The position numbers were made by a program, and so were the translations under genes. A stretch of 64,000 nucleotides of DNA from Bacteriovorax sp. PP10 (GTDB taxonomy: Bacteria; Bdellovibrionota; Bacteriovoracia; Bacteriovoracales; Bacteriovoracaceae): NCBI RefSeq assembly GCF_035013165.1, contig NZ_JAYGJQ010000002.1:1116001-1180000 (forward strand), read 5' to 3'. The notes beneath the pieces were generated by a model. It made no database searches, had not been told where the DNA came from, and worked only from the letters and a program-made list of their open reading frames with translations. Shown one piece after another: positions 1 through 7,902 of the stretch (its first letter is position 1; every line of letters begins with the position of its first letter).

Positions 1-1
1 C

Positions 2-1174
2 TTCTGTGAGAAGCTTTGTTACTATTGTGGATGCAATCGCATCGTAACTAAAAATCATAGTGTGCAGGATAATTTTGTTGAGCTGCTGATGACTGAGTGG
101 CGTTTGTACTGTACTCGTCTGGGATTTATTCCCAAAATCAATTCTCTGCACTTTGGTGGCGGAACGCCGACATTTCTTACACCTGAGAATTTAGAAAAGC
201 TCATTATTGAATTAACAAAAAATAAAAAAGAAACATTTACTGGCTCAATTGAAATTGATCCAAGAAATACAACGATAGAGCACCTCGACTGTTTTAAAAG
301 AAACGGTATTAAGCGCGTTTCACTAGGTATCCAAGATTTTGATCCTGATGTTCAAAAGGCCATTAATCGCGCTCAATCTTTTGAGATGGTAGAGACTTTG
401 GTGAATGAAATGCGTCTACGCGAATTTGAATCAATTAACTTTGATGTTATCTATGGTCTTCCTAAACAAACACGCGCCACAATTACTGAAACATTCAGGC
501 TTATTAGAAAATTAAAACCTGATCTCATTGCCTATTATAGTTATGCTCATCTTCCTGAGCGATTAAAAAATCAAAGACTCATTAACAGTGCAGATTTACC
601 GGAGGGGAGCGAAAAGCAAGCTCTCTATGATTTGGGTAAAGAACTTCTGGCAGAAGACGGTTATGCCGATGTAGGGATGGATCACTTTGCTCTTCCACAT
701 AATTTTCTTTTTAAAGCGAAGGACAGCAATCGTCTGCATAGAAATTTCATGGGGTACGTAGATAAAAAATCTCCCATTCTTCTGGGTCTTGGCCCATCAT
801 CAATTTCCGATTCATCATTGAGCTTTGCCCAGAATGAAAAGGGGATGAATGAGTATGAGATAAAAATTAAATCCAATCAGCTTGCCATCAATCATGGGCA
901 TACTCATGATGAAAACGACTTGAATGTGCAAAAAATTATTTTAAGTTTGATGTGCAGAAATGAAAGTTCATTTGGTGAGATTGAACAGATTCCGTACTGG
1001 GATGAGGTGAAGACAGATTTAAGTTCTATGGAAGAAGATGGAATGATTAAATTAGACGATTACAAAGTGATTGTTCTTCCTTTGGGGAGAAAATTTATTC
1101 GCAACATCGCAATGGTTTTTGATTTTTACTTCAGGGAAAAGATGCCGGCCGAAAAATTCAGCCGGACAATTTAA
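2..1174 (+). CDS. hemN: HemN-like radical SAM protein (5' end outside window)
   Basis: This is the body and C-terminus of an oxygen-independent coproporphyrinogen III oxidase-like protein. The frame is open to the left edge, so the true start lies before the window. The first codons read FCEKLCYYCGC, the CxxxCxxC radical SAM motif followed by the extra Cys typical of HemN, which binds the [4Fe-4S] cluster with S-adenosylmethionine. FGGGTPTFL, about 40 residues further on, is the SAM-binding glycine motif, and a HemN-type C-terminal domain follows (near IPYWDEV). In the family this enzyme decarboxylates coproporphyrinogen III in anaerobic haem synthesis. That suits the neighbouring FNR regulator and haem-rich cbb3 oxidase. 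The stop lies 4 bp from the convergent usp gene. The call is firm for the family and slightly less so for HemN rather than a HemW-like relative. Confidence 0.88.
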   Translation, partial: FCEKLCYYCGCNRIVTKNHSVQDNFVELLMTEWRLYCTRLGFIPKINSLHFGGGTPTFLTPENLEKLIIELTKNKKETFTGSIEIDPRNTTIEHLDCFKRNGIKRVSLGIQDFDPDVQKAINRAQSFEMVETLVNEMRLREFESINFDVIYGLPKQTRATITETFRLIRKLKPDLIAYYSYAHLPERLKNQRLINSADLPEGSEKQALYDLGKELLAEDGYADVGMDHFALPHNFLFKAKDSNRLHRNFMGYVDKKSPILLGLGPSSISDSSLSFAQNEKGMNEYEIKIKSNQLAINHGHTHDENDLNVQKIILSLMCRNESSFGEIEQIPYWDEVKTDLSSMEEDGMIKLDDYKVIVLPLGRKFIRNIAMVFDFYFREKMPAEKFSRTI

Positions 1175-1178
1175 ATTT

Positions 1179-1619
1179 TTATTTTCTAGGTCTCATGACT
1201 AATATATCACATGGTGAAAATTTACATAAGTAATCTGTAAATGAACTCGAAAAGAATCCGGCCACACCATGTTTTCCACGAGTAGCGACGACGGCCAGAT
1301 CGGCATGTACTTCATCAAGATATTCTTTTACCTTTTTTTCACGATCATATTCAAAGAAGCACTTACAAGTAACCTGATCTTTTTCAACACCTAATTCCTG
1401 AGCAAGTGAATTAAGTAAATTAAGAGCGCTTGCTTCAATTGCCGGGAATTGATTTTCGACTGGATAAACATAAGGCGATAGGTCAACAGTGTAAATCTGC
1501 TTTTCAATAACCGTAATAATGTGGATGTTGGCCTGCTTAAGTTCAATATCGTTTTTAAGTTTCTTAAGAGTATTGATGCTTTCTTCATCTAGACTAGCGC
1601 ATAAAACATAATTCTTCAT
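1179..1619 (-). CDS. Universal stress protein, UspA family
   Basis: This 146-residue protein has the single-domain UspA length and fold pattern. A hydrophobic first strand (NYVLCASLD) is followed by a second (IHIITVIE) and a C-terminal nucleotide-loop region, ATRGKHG at about 112-118 followed by SSSFTDYL and DILVMRP, which corresponds to the family's G-2x-G-9x-G(S/T) ATP loop. A GAGGAG ribosome-binding site lies 6 nt before the ATG. The promoter carries an FNR-like box at -41.5, so I infer induction under low oxygen, as for Usp proteins in other FNR/ANR regulons. The partner and exact role cannot be read from sequence. Confidence 0.88.
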   Translation of the reverse strand: MKNYVLCASLDEESINTLKKLKNDIELKQANIHIITVIEKQIYTVDLSPYVYPVENQFPAIEASALNLLNSLAQELGVEKDQVTCKCFFEYDREKKVKEYLDEVHADLAVVATRGKHGVAGFFSSSFTDYLCKFSPCDILVMRPRK

Positions 1620-1639
1620 AATAAACTCCTCGTTTAACT

Positions 1640-1688
1640 TTTCTTCATCTTATTCCTGTGATGACGGATAAGAAATGATTTGAGTCAT
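1640..1688 (-). promoter_or_regulatory. Predicted class II FNR-type promoter of the usp gene
   Basis: Reading the minus strand, the -10 hexamer is TAAGAT at 1652-1647, which predicts a start at A1640. The imperfect palindrome ATGATTTGAGTCAT (1675-1688, plus-strand reading) contains the TGA-N6-TCA core of CRP/FNR sites and is centred at exactly -41.5. From A1640 the leader is about 20 nt and contains GAGGAG. The same geometry and the same -10 hexamer recur at the cbb3 operon promoter. Visible pattern only; binding is inferred. Confidence 0.6.
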
Positions 1689-1829
1689 TATAAAAATTAA
1701 TTTTACCTTTTTTTTATTAATTTTTAGAGTGTTAATGCCTTTATCTAACATCCGTAGGATTGTTTTCAAGCGTAAAAAAAGTATTAATAGTATTAATTAA
1801 AAGGGTCTAGATTAAAAAAAAGGAAAAAC

Positions 1830-2285
1830 ATGATTGATTCAGCACAAGTTCACCTCGCTCTTAACCACTTTCCAATTGCAGGAATGTTCTTCACCATCCT
1901 CTTATTAGCGATAGGGTTTATCTTGAAGAAAAGGGAACTGATTTTGTCGGGAATGTTGATCGCTGTGATTTCCAGCATTGCTATTATTCCCATGAGTTTA
2001 AGTGGAGAAGGGGTTGAAGAGATTGTTGAGCATAAGCCAGGTGTGACCCACGAACTCATTCATGAGCACGAAGAGATGGCAGAAAAAGCACTGATCGTTT
2101 TTATCGCGACAGGGCTCTTGGCAATTTCATGGTTTGCTTTAAGAAAAAAGAAGCAGCATTGGGCGGTAAAAATTGAAGTTGTCACTTTTCTTTTGTCTAT
2201 CATTTCTGCTTTAATAATAGCTCAGACTGCACATTTAGGCGGCATGATTAGACATGATGAAATAAGATCAGAGAAATCACAATAA
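1830..2285 (+). CDS. DUF2231-like small membrane protein
   Basis: This 151-residue protein has four predicted membrane segments at about 15-32, 38-57, 85-103 and 115-135. Near the N-terminus it carries HLALNHFPI, a His-containing motif I associate with the DUF2231 family. A hydrophilic loop with several His and Glu residues (near HELIHEHEE) lies between the helices and could bind metal or haem, but that is speculation. AAAAGG lies before the ATG. The gene is 32 bp upstream of the DUF4266 gene and probably heads the cluster that runs to apbE. No function is established. Confidence 0.72.
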   Translation: MIDSAQVHLALNHFPIAGMFFTILLLAIGFILKKRELILSGMLIAVISSIAIIPMSLSGEGVEEIVEHKPGVTHELIHEHEEMAEKALIVFIATGLLAISWFALRKKKQHWAVKIEVVTFLLSIISALIIAQTAHLGGMIRHDEIRSEKSQ

Positions 2286-2317
2286 AGATATTGAGACATT
2301 TAAAAATGGAGTTTTAG

Positions 2318-2527
2318 ATGAAATTTTTTTTGCTGTTAGGTGGCTGCATGTTGATGTTGGCATCATGTGCGAATGTTCCACAAATTGACCGTGGTATTCT
2401 GGCCAAAAGGATTATGCAATTTGATCCACACCCGGAAGAAACTGTTTTCCAGGATGAAGTAAGGGCCTTTAGAGAAGGTGCCATTGGCGGAGGAAAAGCA
2501 GTAGGAGGTGGTTGTGGATGTAATTAA
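2318..2527 (+). CDS. DUF4266 lipoprotein
   Basis: This 69-residue precursor has a lipobox (LMLASC, Cys17), so the mature lipoprotein is only about 53 residues. The C-terminus is GGGKAVGGGCGCN, a glycine-rich tail with two cysteines that I recognise as characteristic of DUF4266. DUF4266 genes commonly sit next to DUF3570 genes, as here. The function is unknown. The two tail cysteines could hold a metal or be a substrate of the TlpA-like thioredoxin two genes downstream (inference). The coding end overlaps the start of the next gene, whose ribosome-binding site is embedded in the glycine codons of this tail. Confidence 0.82.
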   Translation: MKFFLLLGGCMLMLASCANVPQIDRGILAKRIMQFDPHPEETVFQDEVRAFREGAIGGGKAVGGGCGCN

Positions 2528-3677
2528 ATTCAATCGAATCATGCTGACAATTCTTCTACTTGTATTAAGCGTACAAAATGCTTTTGCTGAGATGATGGAA
2601 AAGGGGAAAACAAAAGTTAAAACCCTTTTGAATGTTTACAATCAAAAAAGTAGTACGGGTAAGCAGGTTCTTGATAACTCGGGCAATGAAAAAGTCACTG
2701 TTATTGAGCCTGAAATTTTTGTAAAACATCAAATAAGTGCTGATACTGAAATTAATGCCAGTTTTACAATTGATACGTGGACAGCGGAGTCAGATACCAT
2801 TCTTGACGGAAATACAGGTGCCAGTGGATCAGGAAAAAAAGGGCAGTCAAGAATTGCTCCCAATATTGGAGTAAGAAGAGAAGTTGGGAAGAATAAGTAC
2901 GGAATGAACTTAGGATTTTCTAGCGAGTATGACTACACTTCAAAAAATATTTCTGCTGATTTTGAACGCTCATTTGCTGATGATAACTTCACGCTTGGAA
3001 TCGGGGGCCAGTATTATGCAGATACTGTAAGTCTGTTTCCAGACATCACTCCACCGGCAAATGCTAAAATCACTAAAGACTTAAAACGTGATATTTATGC
3101 AATTAATCTTGGTGCTTCTCAAATTTTAACTCGTAAAGATATTGTTGAAGTTGGTGTTACATATGCCAATTCAAAGGGGAGACTAGAGTCAACTGCGGGG
3201 ACTGTAAACATTGCAGGTACTCGTGAAGTTGAAGTTCTTCCTGGAAAAAGAGAAAGAAGTGCAATTTCGACAAAGTGGGTTCATGCTTTAAGTGATGAGA
3301 TGGCCTTCAACCTGAGTTACCGCAATTATTTTGATGATTGGGGATCACATGCCAATACAGTAAGAGCAGCTTATTTAATTGCTTTAAGAGAAGAGCAGGA
3401 TTTTATCGAAATAGCGCTTCGTTATCATTCTCAAAGTGCAGTCGATTATTACAAAGATAGTTTTGGAACGACAGAACGTTTTATGACGAGTGATTCAGAT
3501 ATGAGTAAATTTAGTTCTGTTGAGCCTTCAGTAATGTACTCAAGGTCGTTGGGAGGATTACATGTCTTTGGTGTTGAATTTCAAGATGCAGAGTGGGGTA
3601 CTTCTTTAACTTATGCTAAGAGAAATACGGGCCTTCAGTACACTTATTTGCAAACATCTTTGGCATTCTCTTTTTAA
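2514..3677 (+). CDS. DUF3570 outer-membrane beta-barrel protein
   Basis: I place the start at GTG 2514 because AGGAGG (2503-2508) lies 5 nt upstream and the resulting N-terminus forms a clean signal peptide ending near AFA-EMM. A longer GTG start at 2508 would overlap that site. The mature protein of about 365 residues alternates short polar turns with amphipathic strands, contains an SGSGKKG-type loop typical of DUF3570, and ends in ...LAFSF, a terminal aromatic typical of BAM substrates. It should be an outer-membrane barrel. It overlaps the DUF4266 gene by 14 nt, which implies translational coupling. Its substrate is unknown. Confidence 0.8.
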   Translation: MDVIKFNRIMLTILLLVLSVQNAFAEMMEKGKTKVKTLLNVYNQKSSTGKQVLDNSGNEKVTVIEPEIFVKHQISADTEINASFTIDTWTAESDTILDGNTGASGSGKKGQSRIAPNIGVRREVGKNKYGMNLGFSSEYDYTSKNISADFERSFADDNFTLGIGGQYYADTVSLFPDITPPANAKITKDLKRDIYAINLGASQILTRKDIVEVGVTYANSKGRLESTAGTVNIAGTREVEVLPGKRERSAISTKWVHALSDEMAFNLSYRNYFDDWGSHANTVRAAYLIALREEQDFIEIALRYHSQSAVDYYKDSFGTTERFMTSDSDMSKFSSVEPSVMYSRSLGGLHVFGVEFQDAEWGTSLTYAKRNTGLQYTYLQTSLAFSF

Positions 3678-3686
3678 AGGAAAGTT

Positions 3687-4115
3687 ATGAAACAATTAGT
3701 TCTGTTGTTATTTTTTTTCTCATTAAATGCTTATGCAGAAAAATTACCTGACTTCAATTTGCCAGTTTATAATACTGATTCTAAATTTCATTTAAGCGAA
3801 AGTTTAAAAGATAAGAAGGTGCTTATTAATTTTTGGGCCACATGGTGTACATCATGTATTCATGAAATACCACTACTGGAAGCTTTGAAAGAAAAATATG
3901 GTAAGGATGTGGTTTTTGTCGCTGTGAATGCCGGTGAAAAATCTAATTTGATTGAAAGATTTTTAAAGAAATACAAATTTAGCTACATTTTGTTAAAAGA
4001 TGAAGACCGCTCATTCTCAAAAAGTATTGGTGTGGATTCTTTGCCGGTAACTATTGTATTAGATAAAGATAGAAATATTATTTATCGCGATGTTGTTCCG
4101 CCAAAAGAAATATGA
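3687..4115 (+). CDS. TlpA/ResA-like periplasmic thioredoxin
   Basis: The 142-residue protein has a signal peptide (residues 1-17, cleavage after AYA) followed by a thioredoxin fold. The redox motif WCTSC has cysteines at 54 and 57, and a cis-proline lies in SLPVTIV near residue 119. The family reduces disulfides in the periplasm, for example in cytochrome c or other metalloprotein maturation. In this cluster the likely clients are the Cys-containing DUF4266 tail or a partner of it (inference). The stop overlaps the apbE start in an ATGA arrangement. Confidence 0.88.
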   Translation: MKQLVLLLFFFSLNAYAEKLPDFNLPVYNTDSKFHLSESLKDKKVLINFWATWCTSCIHEIPLLEALKEKYGKDVVFVAVNAGEKSNLIERFLKKYKFSYILLKDEDRSFSKSIGVDSLPVTIVLDKDRNIIYRDVVPPKEI

Positions 4116-5062
4116 AAGATATCATTTGCAGTAGAAATTATCAGGTTATGGGGGGAGAGTTTCAGTTTCTGTGCTTCCCTCAGTCTTTTTTATCTAAAAA
4201 AGATGTATACAGGCTATTTGACGAAGCTTATGACGAAGTCAAAAGAATCGAAGTTAAGTTCACTGACTTTAGGCCAGGATTCTTTAATGATATTAATAAA
4301 TATGCTGGAGTTCGACCTGTAGAGGTTGATGAAGAAACAATTTATTTAATTAAAGAGTCCATGACTGTTTCACAAAAATCTCATGGAACATTTGATATTA
4401 GTTTTGCCAGCATTGGACATCTTTGGCGGGCACAGAAAGAACAAAATAAAGTTCTTGAGCAAGAAACGATTAAAGAACATTTAAAGTTTATTGATTATAA
4501 ACTGATTCAAATTGATGAAGTGAATAAAACAGTTTATCTGCCTTATCCACAAATGAAAATCGGGCTTGGAGGAATTGGCAAAGGTTATGCTGTCGATCAG
4601 GTTTATAAATATTTTATTAAAAAAGGTCTTTATAATTTTTATATCAATGGAGCAGGAGATATCAGAGTTCATAGTCGATTAGATGCTCCCAGGAAATGGC
4701 GTATTGGAATTAGAAATCCATTATCAGCAGATGCCAGTAAATCAGTAGGAATCATTCAGATGGGAGAGGGGGCGATCGCTTCTTCCGGTGGATATATTCA
4801 TAATGTAAATGGAGATAAGTTTAATCATCATATCATTCATCCTAAGACCGGAATTTCCACTAAAGAAGTCATTGCCAGCACCGTGATTGCAAATGATGCC
4901 ATTACCGCTGATACGACGGCCACAATCTTAATGAATATGGGGAAAGTTGAAGCTGTAAATTATTTGAATGAACACAATCTTAATGGGCTCGTGTTTTGTT
5001 CAGAGGGACGAAGTTATCTCTCAAATAGAGCTTTAAATAATTTTGGAATGTCTCTGAGTTAG
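4112..5062 (+). CDS. apbE: FAD:protein FMN transferase, ApbE family
   Basis: ApbE enzymes hydrolyse FAD and attach FMN through a phosphoester bond to Thr/Ser of target flavoproteins, with Mg2+. Family marks seen here are GIGKGYAVDQV near residue 150, the NGAGDIR segment, HHIIHPKTG near 250 and DAITADTTAT near 270, which includes the metal and nucleotide residues. At 316 residues it is near the usual length, but it lacks a signal peptide or lipobox, unlike many exported ApbE proteins, so it may work in the cytoplasm. No FMN-acceptor protein is obvious in the window. It is translationally coupled to the TlpA-like gene. Its TAG overlaps the stop of the convergent gene. Confidence 0.9.
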   Translation: MKDIICSRNYQVMGGEFQFLCFPQSFLSKKDVYRLFDEAYDEVKRIEVKFTDFRPGFFNDINKYAGVRPVEVDEETIYLIKESMTVSQKSHGTFDISFASIGHLWRAQKEQNKVLEQETIKEHLKFIDYKLIQIDEVNKTVYLPYPQMKIGLGGIGKGYAVDQVYKYFIKKGLYNFYINGAGDIRVHSRLDAPRKWRIGIRNPLSADASKSVGIIQMGEGAIASSGGYIHNVNGDKFNHHIIHPKTGISTKEVIASTVIANDAITADTTATILMNMGKVEAVNYLNEHNLNGLVFCSEGRSYLSNRALNNFGMSLS

Positions 5063-5778
5063 TGGCACATATGCTCCGTAACAATCCCGCTTTCTTTTGC
5101 TTTGCTATGAAGGTCGTAATAGGCCATGACTCGGAAGCTAACAGTCAGTAAACCAATTAACACAAGAGTCGCACCATAGGTTTTTGGAAGTTTATTTCTT
5201 AACGGATTTAAAATCTTTCTTAAAATATGTGGGGCCGTCACCATTGATGGGACAGTACCAAGCCAAAAGAAAAACATAGAGATGAGTGCCATTAAGGGGT
5301 GTTGAACGGCCACTCCACCAAGAACAACTCCATAGAGCAGACCACAGGGCAGAAAAATAGAAATAAGGCCTGTAAAAAAAGATTTAGAAAAATTTACGTT
5401 TTTATAGACAAGTTTTTTCCATAAGTAAGAATACAATTTCCCCATGAATTTAGGCATTGGTAGTTCTGCTTTTTTTCCTCGCCAGTTTTGAATTCCCCAA
5501 TATAAAAAAAGCAGGCCGATGACCAGGCCAGGGATGATGGCGATAGCAGGGGAAGTTTGTTCAAATTTAAACAGACTCCCTATGAAGCCTGCAAAGAGTC
5601 CTAGTCCTAAATAGCCAAGCAGTCGTCCTAGCTGATAGCGAATGATATCGTTATTTTTATCACATGTTGCTGTGACAAGTCCCCCGCACATTCCAACACA
5701 GTGAAGACTTCCCCCGAGCCCCGCTATAAAAGAAACCCAGGGAAAAAAGTTTTGAAAGTTAGTGAGTAGGTCCGACAA
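5059..5778 (-). CDS. SafE/TauE-like membrane protein of the cbb3 cluster
   Basis: I choose the TTG at 5778 because GGAGG (5789-5785) lies exactly 6 nt upstream. A longer in-frame start at 5799 has no such site. The 239-residue product has about six membrane helices. It carries SLHCVGMCGG near the N-terminus and FLPCGLLYG in the middle, cysteine motifs typical of the SafE/DsbD-like transporters often found beside ccoGHIS genes. It probably helps copper or thiol handling during oxidase assembly (inference from context). It overlaps ccoG by 20 nt as last gene of the operon. Its stop codon overlaps the apbE stop on the other strand. Confidence 0.8.
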   Translation of the reverse strand: MSDLLTNFQNFFPWVSFIAGLGGSLHCVGMCGGLVTATCDKNNDIIRYQLGRLLGYLGLGLFAGFIGSLFKFEQTSPAIAIIPGLVIGLLFLYWGIQNWRGKKAELPMPKFMGKLYSYLWKKLVYKNVNFSKSFFTGLISIFLPCGLLYGVVLGGVAVQHPLMALISMFFFWLGTVPSMVTAPHILRKILNPLRNKLPKTYGATLVLIGLLTVSFRVMAYYDLHSKAKESGIVTEHMCH

Positions 5779-7159
5779 GTACGACCTCCTTTGTTGCAAC
5801 TACTTCGCTTGTTGTTTGATCATAGACATCAACATTTATTTTCTTCGCACCGTCTACTAGGATCTCCGGAGAAAATCTAAAAAAGATAATCACGCGCTTT
5901 TCATGTTGGTCTACAGGAAGTGGAGAGACTGGTGTGACGATTTTGACTTTATCTACCAGTGTAGGATCAGTCATTTTAAAAATTAAATTATAGGTACGAC
6001 TCCCTTGGTGATTAAGCTTGAGAGTAAAGCGATTTGTCACTTCATTCACGTTTTGAGTATAAGTTTCCTTTCCTCTCATGAAGATCAATTGCAGTTTAGA
6101 GCTGTTATTTAAGAAAGCGAAAATACTTCCAAGAAATAGGAGTGTGATGCAGATATAGATTATCGAGCGTACGGTTATAATTTTTCTCTCACCACCCTGA
6201 AGCTCAACTTCTGAACCATAACGAATCAGCCCGGTAGGTTTTTTTATTTTAATCATGATCTCATCACAAGCATCAATACAGTTTGTGCAAGCAATGCATT
6301 CCAGCTGAGTTCCTCTTCTAATATCAATCCCCGTAGGGCAGACCTTTACGCAATTATAGCAGTTGATACAATCACCTTCGTCTGATCTCTCGACTTCAGT
6401 TGTCCCTCTTCGTGGTTCGCCTCGTTTAACATCGTAAGCAATTACAAGTGAGTTCTCATCCATCATTACAGACTGCATTCTGCCATAAGGGCATGCAATA
6501 ATACAAAACTGCTCTCTAAACCAGCCAAAGTCTAATAAGAAAATACCTGAGATGATCATTGTCGCAATAAACATCCCAACATGGTTAATCGGATTTTGCA
6601 TGGTCATTTGAAATAATTCTCGAGGGCCCACAAAGTATCCGATAAAGGTATGAGCGATATGTAGAGAGATAACAGTGAAGACTAACCACTTCATTGATTT
6701 TTTAAATAATTTACTAAAGCTCATCGGAGCTTGCTCTAATTCGCGCCTTTGTCTGGGAGTCCCTTCAAAGAACGTTTCAACTTTCATAAAAAGCGCTTGA
6801 ATGAAAACGGTCTGTGGACAACCCCATCCACACCAGACTCGTCCAAAAAGACTGGTCATGAAAGCAATAAAAAAAAGTGAGGAGATAGCAATCAGAAAAA
6901 ACAAAATCGGGTCCACTCCAAAAAAAGTGAACCCGATAAAAGTAAATTCTCTATTAAAGATATCAACCAGCAGTGCTGGTTTTCCTTTGATGTAAATCCA
7001 GGGAAGAACGAGGTAGAGCACAATCAAAAACCAATAGACAATATGCCTTCTGTTTTTCCATGGGCCCTGAACATCCTCAGGGTGCAAATACACCCTGTGG
7101 CCTTGTTCATCTGTGGTAGCAAGTCGTTCGGCGTCCAGATCAAATCTATTCTTACTCAA
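5759..7159 (-). CDS. ccoG: cbb3 oxidase assembly ferredoxin-like protein CcoG
   Basis: The 466-residue polytopic membrane protein contains the CcoG signature. A GRVWCGWGCPQ motif lies within the membrane region. Two clustered ferredoxin motifs (CINCYNCVKVCP and CIACTNCIDAC) lie near 255-300 and should bind two [4Fe-4S] clusters. A C-terminal periplasmic Ig-like domain of about 110 residues follows a last helix. CcoG is a cupric reductase supplying Cu(I) during assembly of the CcoN copper centre in characterised bacteria. The start overlaps ccoP by 8 nt. Confidence 0.95.
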   Translation of the reverse strand: MSKNRFDLDAERLATTDEQGHRVYLHPEDVQGPWKNRRHIVYWFLIVLYLVLPWIYIKGKPALLVDIFNREFTFIGFTFFGVDPILFFLIAISSLFFIAFMTSLFGRVWCGWGCPQTVFIQALFMKVETFFEGTPRQRRELEQAPMSFSKLFKKSMKWLVFTVISLHIAHTFIGYFVGPRELFQMTMQNPINHVGMFIATMIISGIFLLDFGWFREQFCIIACPYGRMQSVMMDENSLVIAYDVKRGEPRRGTTEVERSDEGDCINCYNCVKVCPTGIDIRRGTQLECIACTNCIDACDEIMIKIKKPTGLIRYGSEVELQGGERKIITVRSIIYICITLLFLGSIFAFLNNSSKLQLIFMRGKETYTQNVNEVTNRFTLKLNHQGSRTYNLIFKMTDPTLVDKVKIVTPVSPLPVDQHEKRVIIFFRFSPEILVDGAKKINVDVYDQTTSEVVATKEVVLVGPTH

Positions 7160-7739
7160 CTTTATTTCCTTGAGGTGCTTTACCTTGTGGTTGATGTGTT
7201 AAGTGCAGAGTCTGCACATAGGCCACAACCTGATAAATTTCATCTCTACTTAAAACTTCAGACCAGTTCGGCATTCCGTTCTCCACAACGCCATTAAAGA
7301 CGACTGGATAAATTGTATCGGGAGTTCCTTTGGCCCATAGCCAGTACTCATCAGTTAAGTTTGGCCCGATATCTCCACGGCCTTTTTCCATATGGCAGGC
7401 CACACAGTTGTTGGTAAAAACTTCTTCACCTTTTTTTATTTCAGCAGGTGTTGAGTGTACGCTATAAATCTCATGGTTAAAGAGACCTTCTTTCTTTTTA
7501 AACTCAGCTTGAGAAGCAACAATGACTGCATAGTCTTTGTTGAATTCATCGCGCAAACTAGGGCCGCCTAAAAATTGATAATAAGCAAAATAGGCGACAG
7601 CATAAGCAATGCCGGCGTAAAACATGAAGGCCCACCACGAAGGAAGAGGATGGTTTAATTCCTGAATCCCATCGTAACTATGGTCGAGCAATAAATGTTT
7701 TTCATCTTCCTGCACATGAAGTTTAGTTTCTTCTTTCAC
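7152..7739 (-). CDS. ccoP: cbb3 oxidase subunit III, mono-haem CcoP
   Basis: The start is GTG 7739, preceded by GAGGAGG 6 nt upstream. A longer frame exists but runs antiparallel to good sense through ccoQ. The 195-residue protein has one membrane helix (about residues 32-50, PSWWAFMFYAGIAYAV) and one C-terminal cytochrome c domain with a single CVACH haem site and an axial Met in NGMPNW. Proteobacterial CcoP usually has two c-type haems, so this is the short form. It passes electrons towards the CcoN active site. It overlaps ccoQ by 17 nt. Confidence 0.92.
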   Translation of the reverse strand: MKEETKLHVQEDEKHLLLDHSYDGIQELNHPLPSWWAFMFYAGIAYAVAYFAYYQFLGGPSLRDEFNKDYAVIVASQAEFKKKEGLFNHEIYSVHSTPAEIKKGEEVFTNNCVACHMEKGRGDIGPNLTDEYWLWAKGTPDTIYPVVFNGVVENGMPNWSEVLSRDEIYQVVAYVQTLHLTHQPQGKAPQGNKVE

Positions 7740-7902
7740 TCTTCGCCTCCTCAAGCGGTAACATCGACGCTTGGTCGTAAACTTCTTTATTTTCTTTTTT
7801 ATAAGTCCAATAAGTGTAAAGACTAAAACACGCAATAAAGATGATCAGTCCTGTTATTGGAAGCCACGGCAAATTAAACTGACTTAAAGCTTCTTGTTTC
7901 AT
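7723..7902 (-). CDS. ccoQ: cbb3 oxidase small subunit CcoQ
   Basis: A 59-residue gene begins MKQEALSQFNLPWLPITG and has one membrane helix (about 17-33) followed by YTYWTYKKENKEVYDQASMLPLEE. The small single-helix form, the position between ccoNO and ccoP, and the PLEE end match CcoQ/FixQ, which stabilises the complex. The ATG overlaps the ccoNO stop as ATGA, and its 3' end contains the ribosome-binding site of ccoP. It is easily missed because of its size. Confidence 0.9.
   Translation of the reverse strand: MKQEALSQFNLPWLPITGLIIFIACFSLYTYWTYKKENKEVYDQASMLPLEEAKSERRN

Noticed and set aside
5779-5799. Upstream start for the SafE-like gene
   Set aside because: The TTG at 5778 has a GGAGG at the ideal distance, while the upstream start lies before that site and has none.
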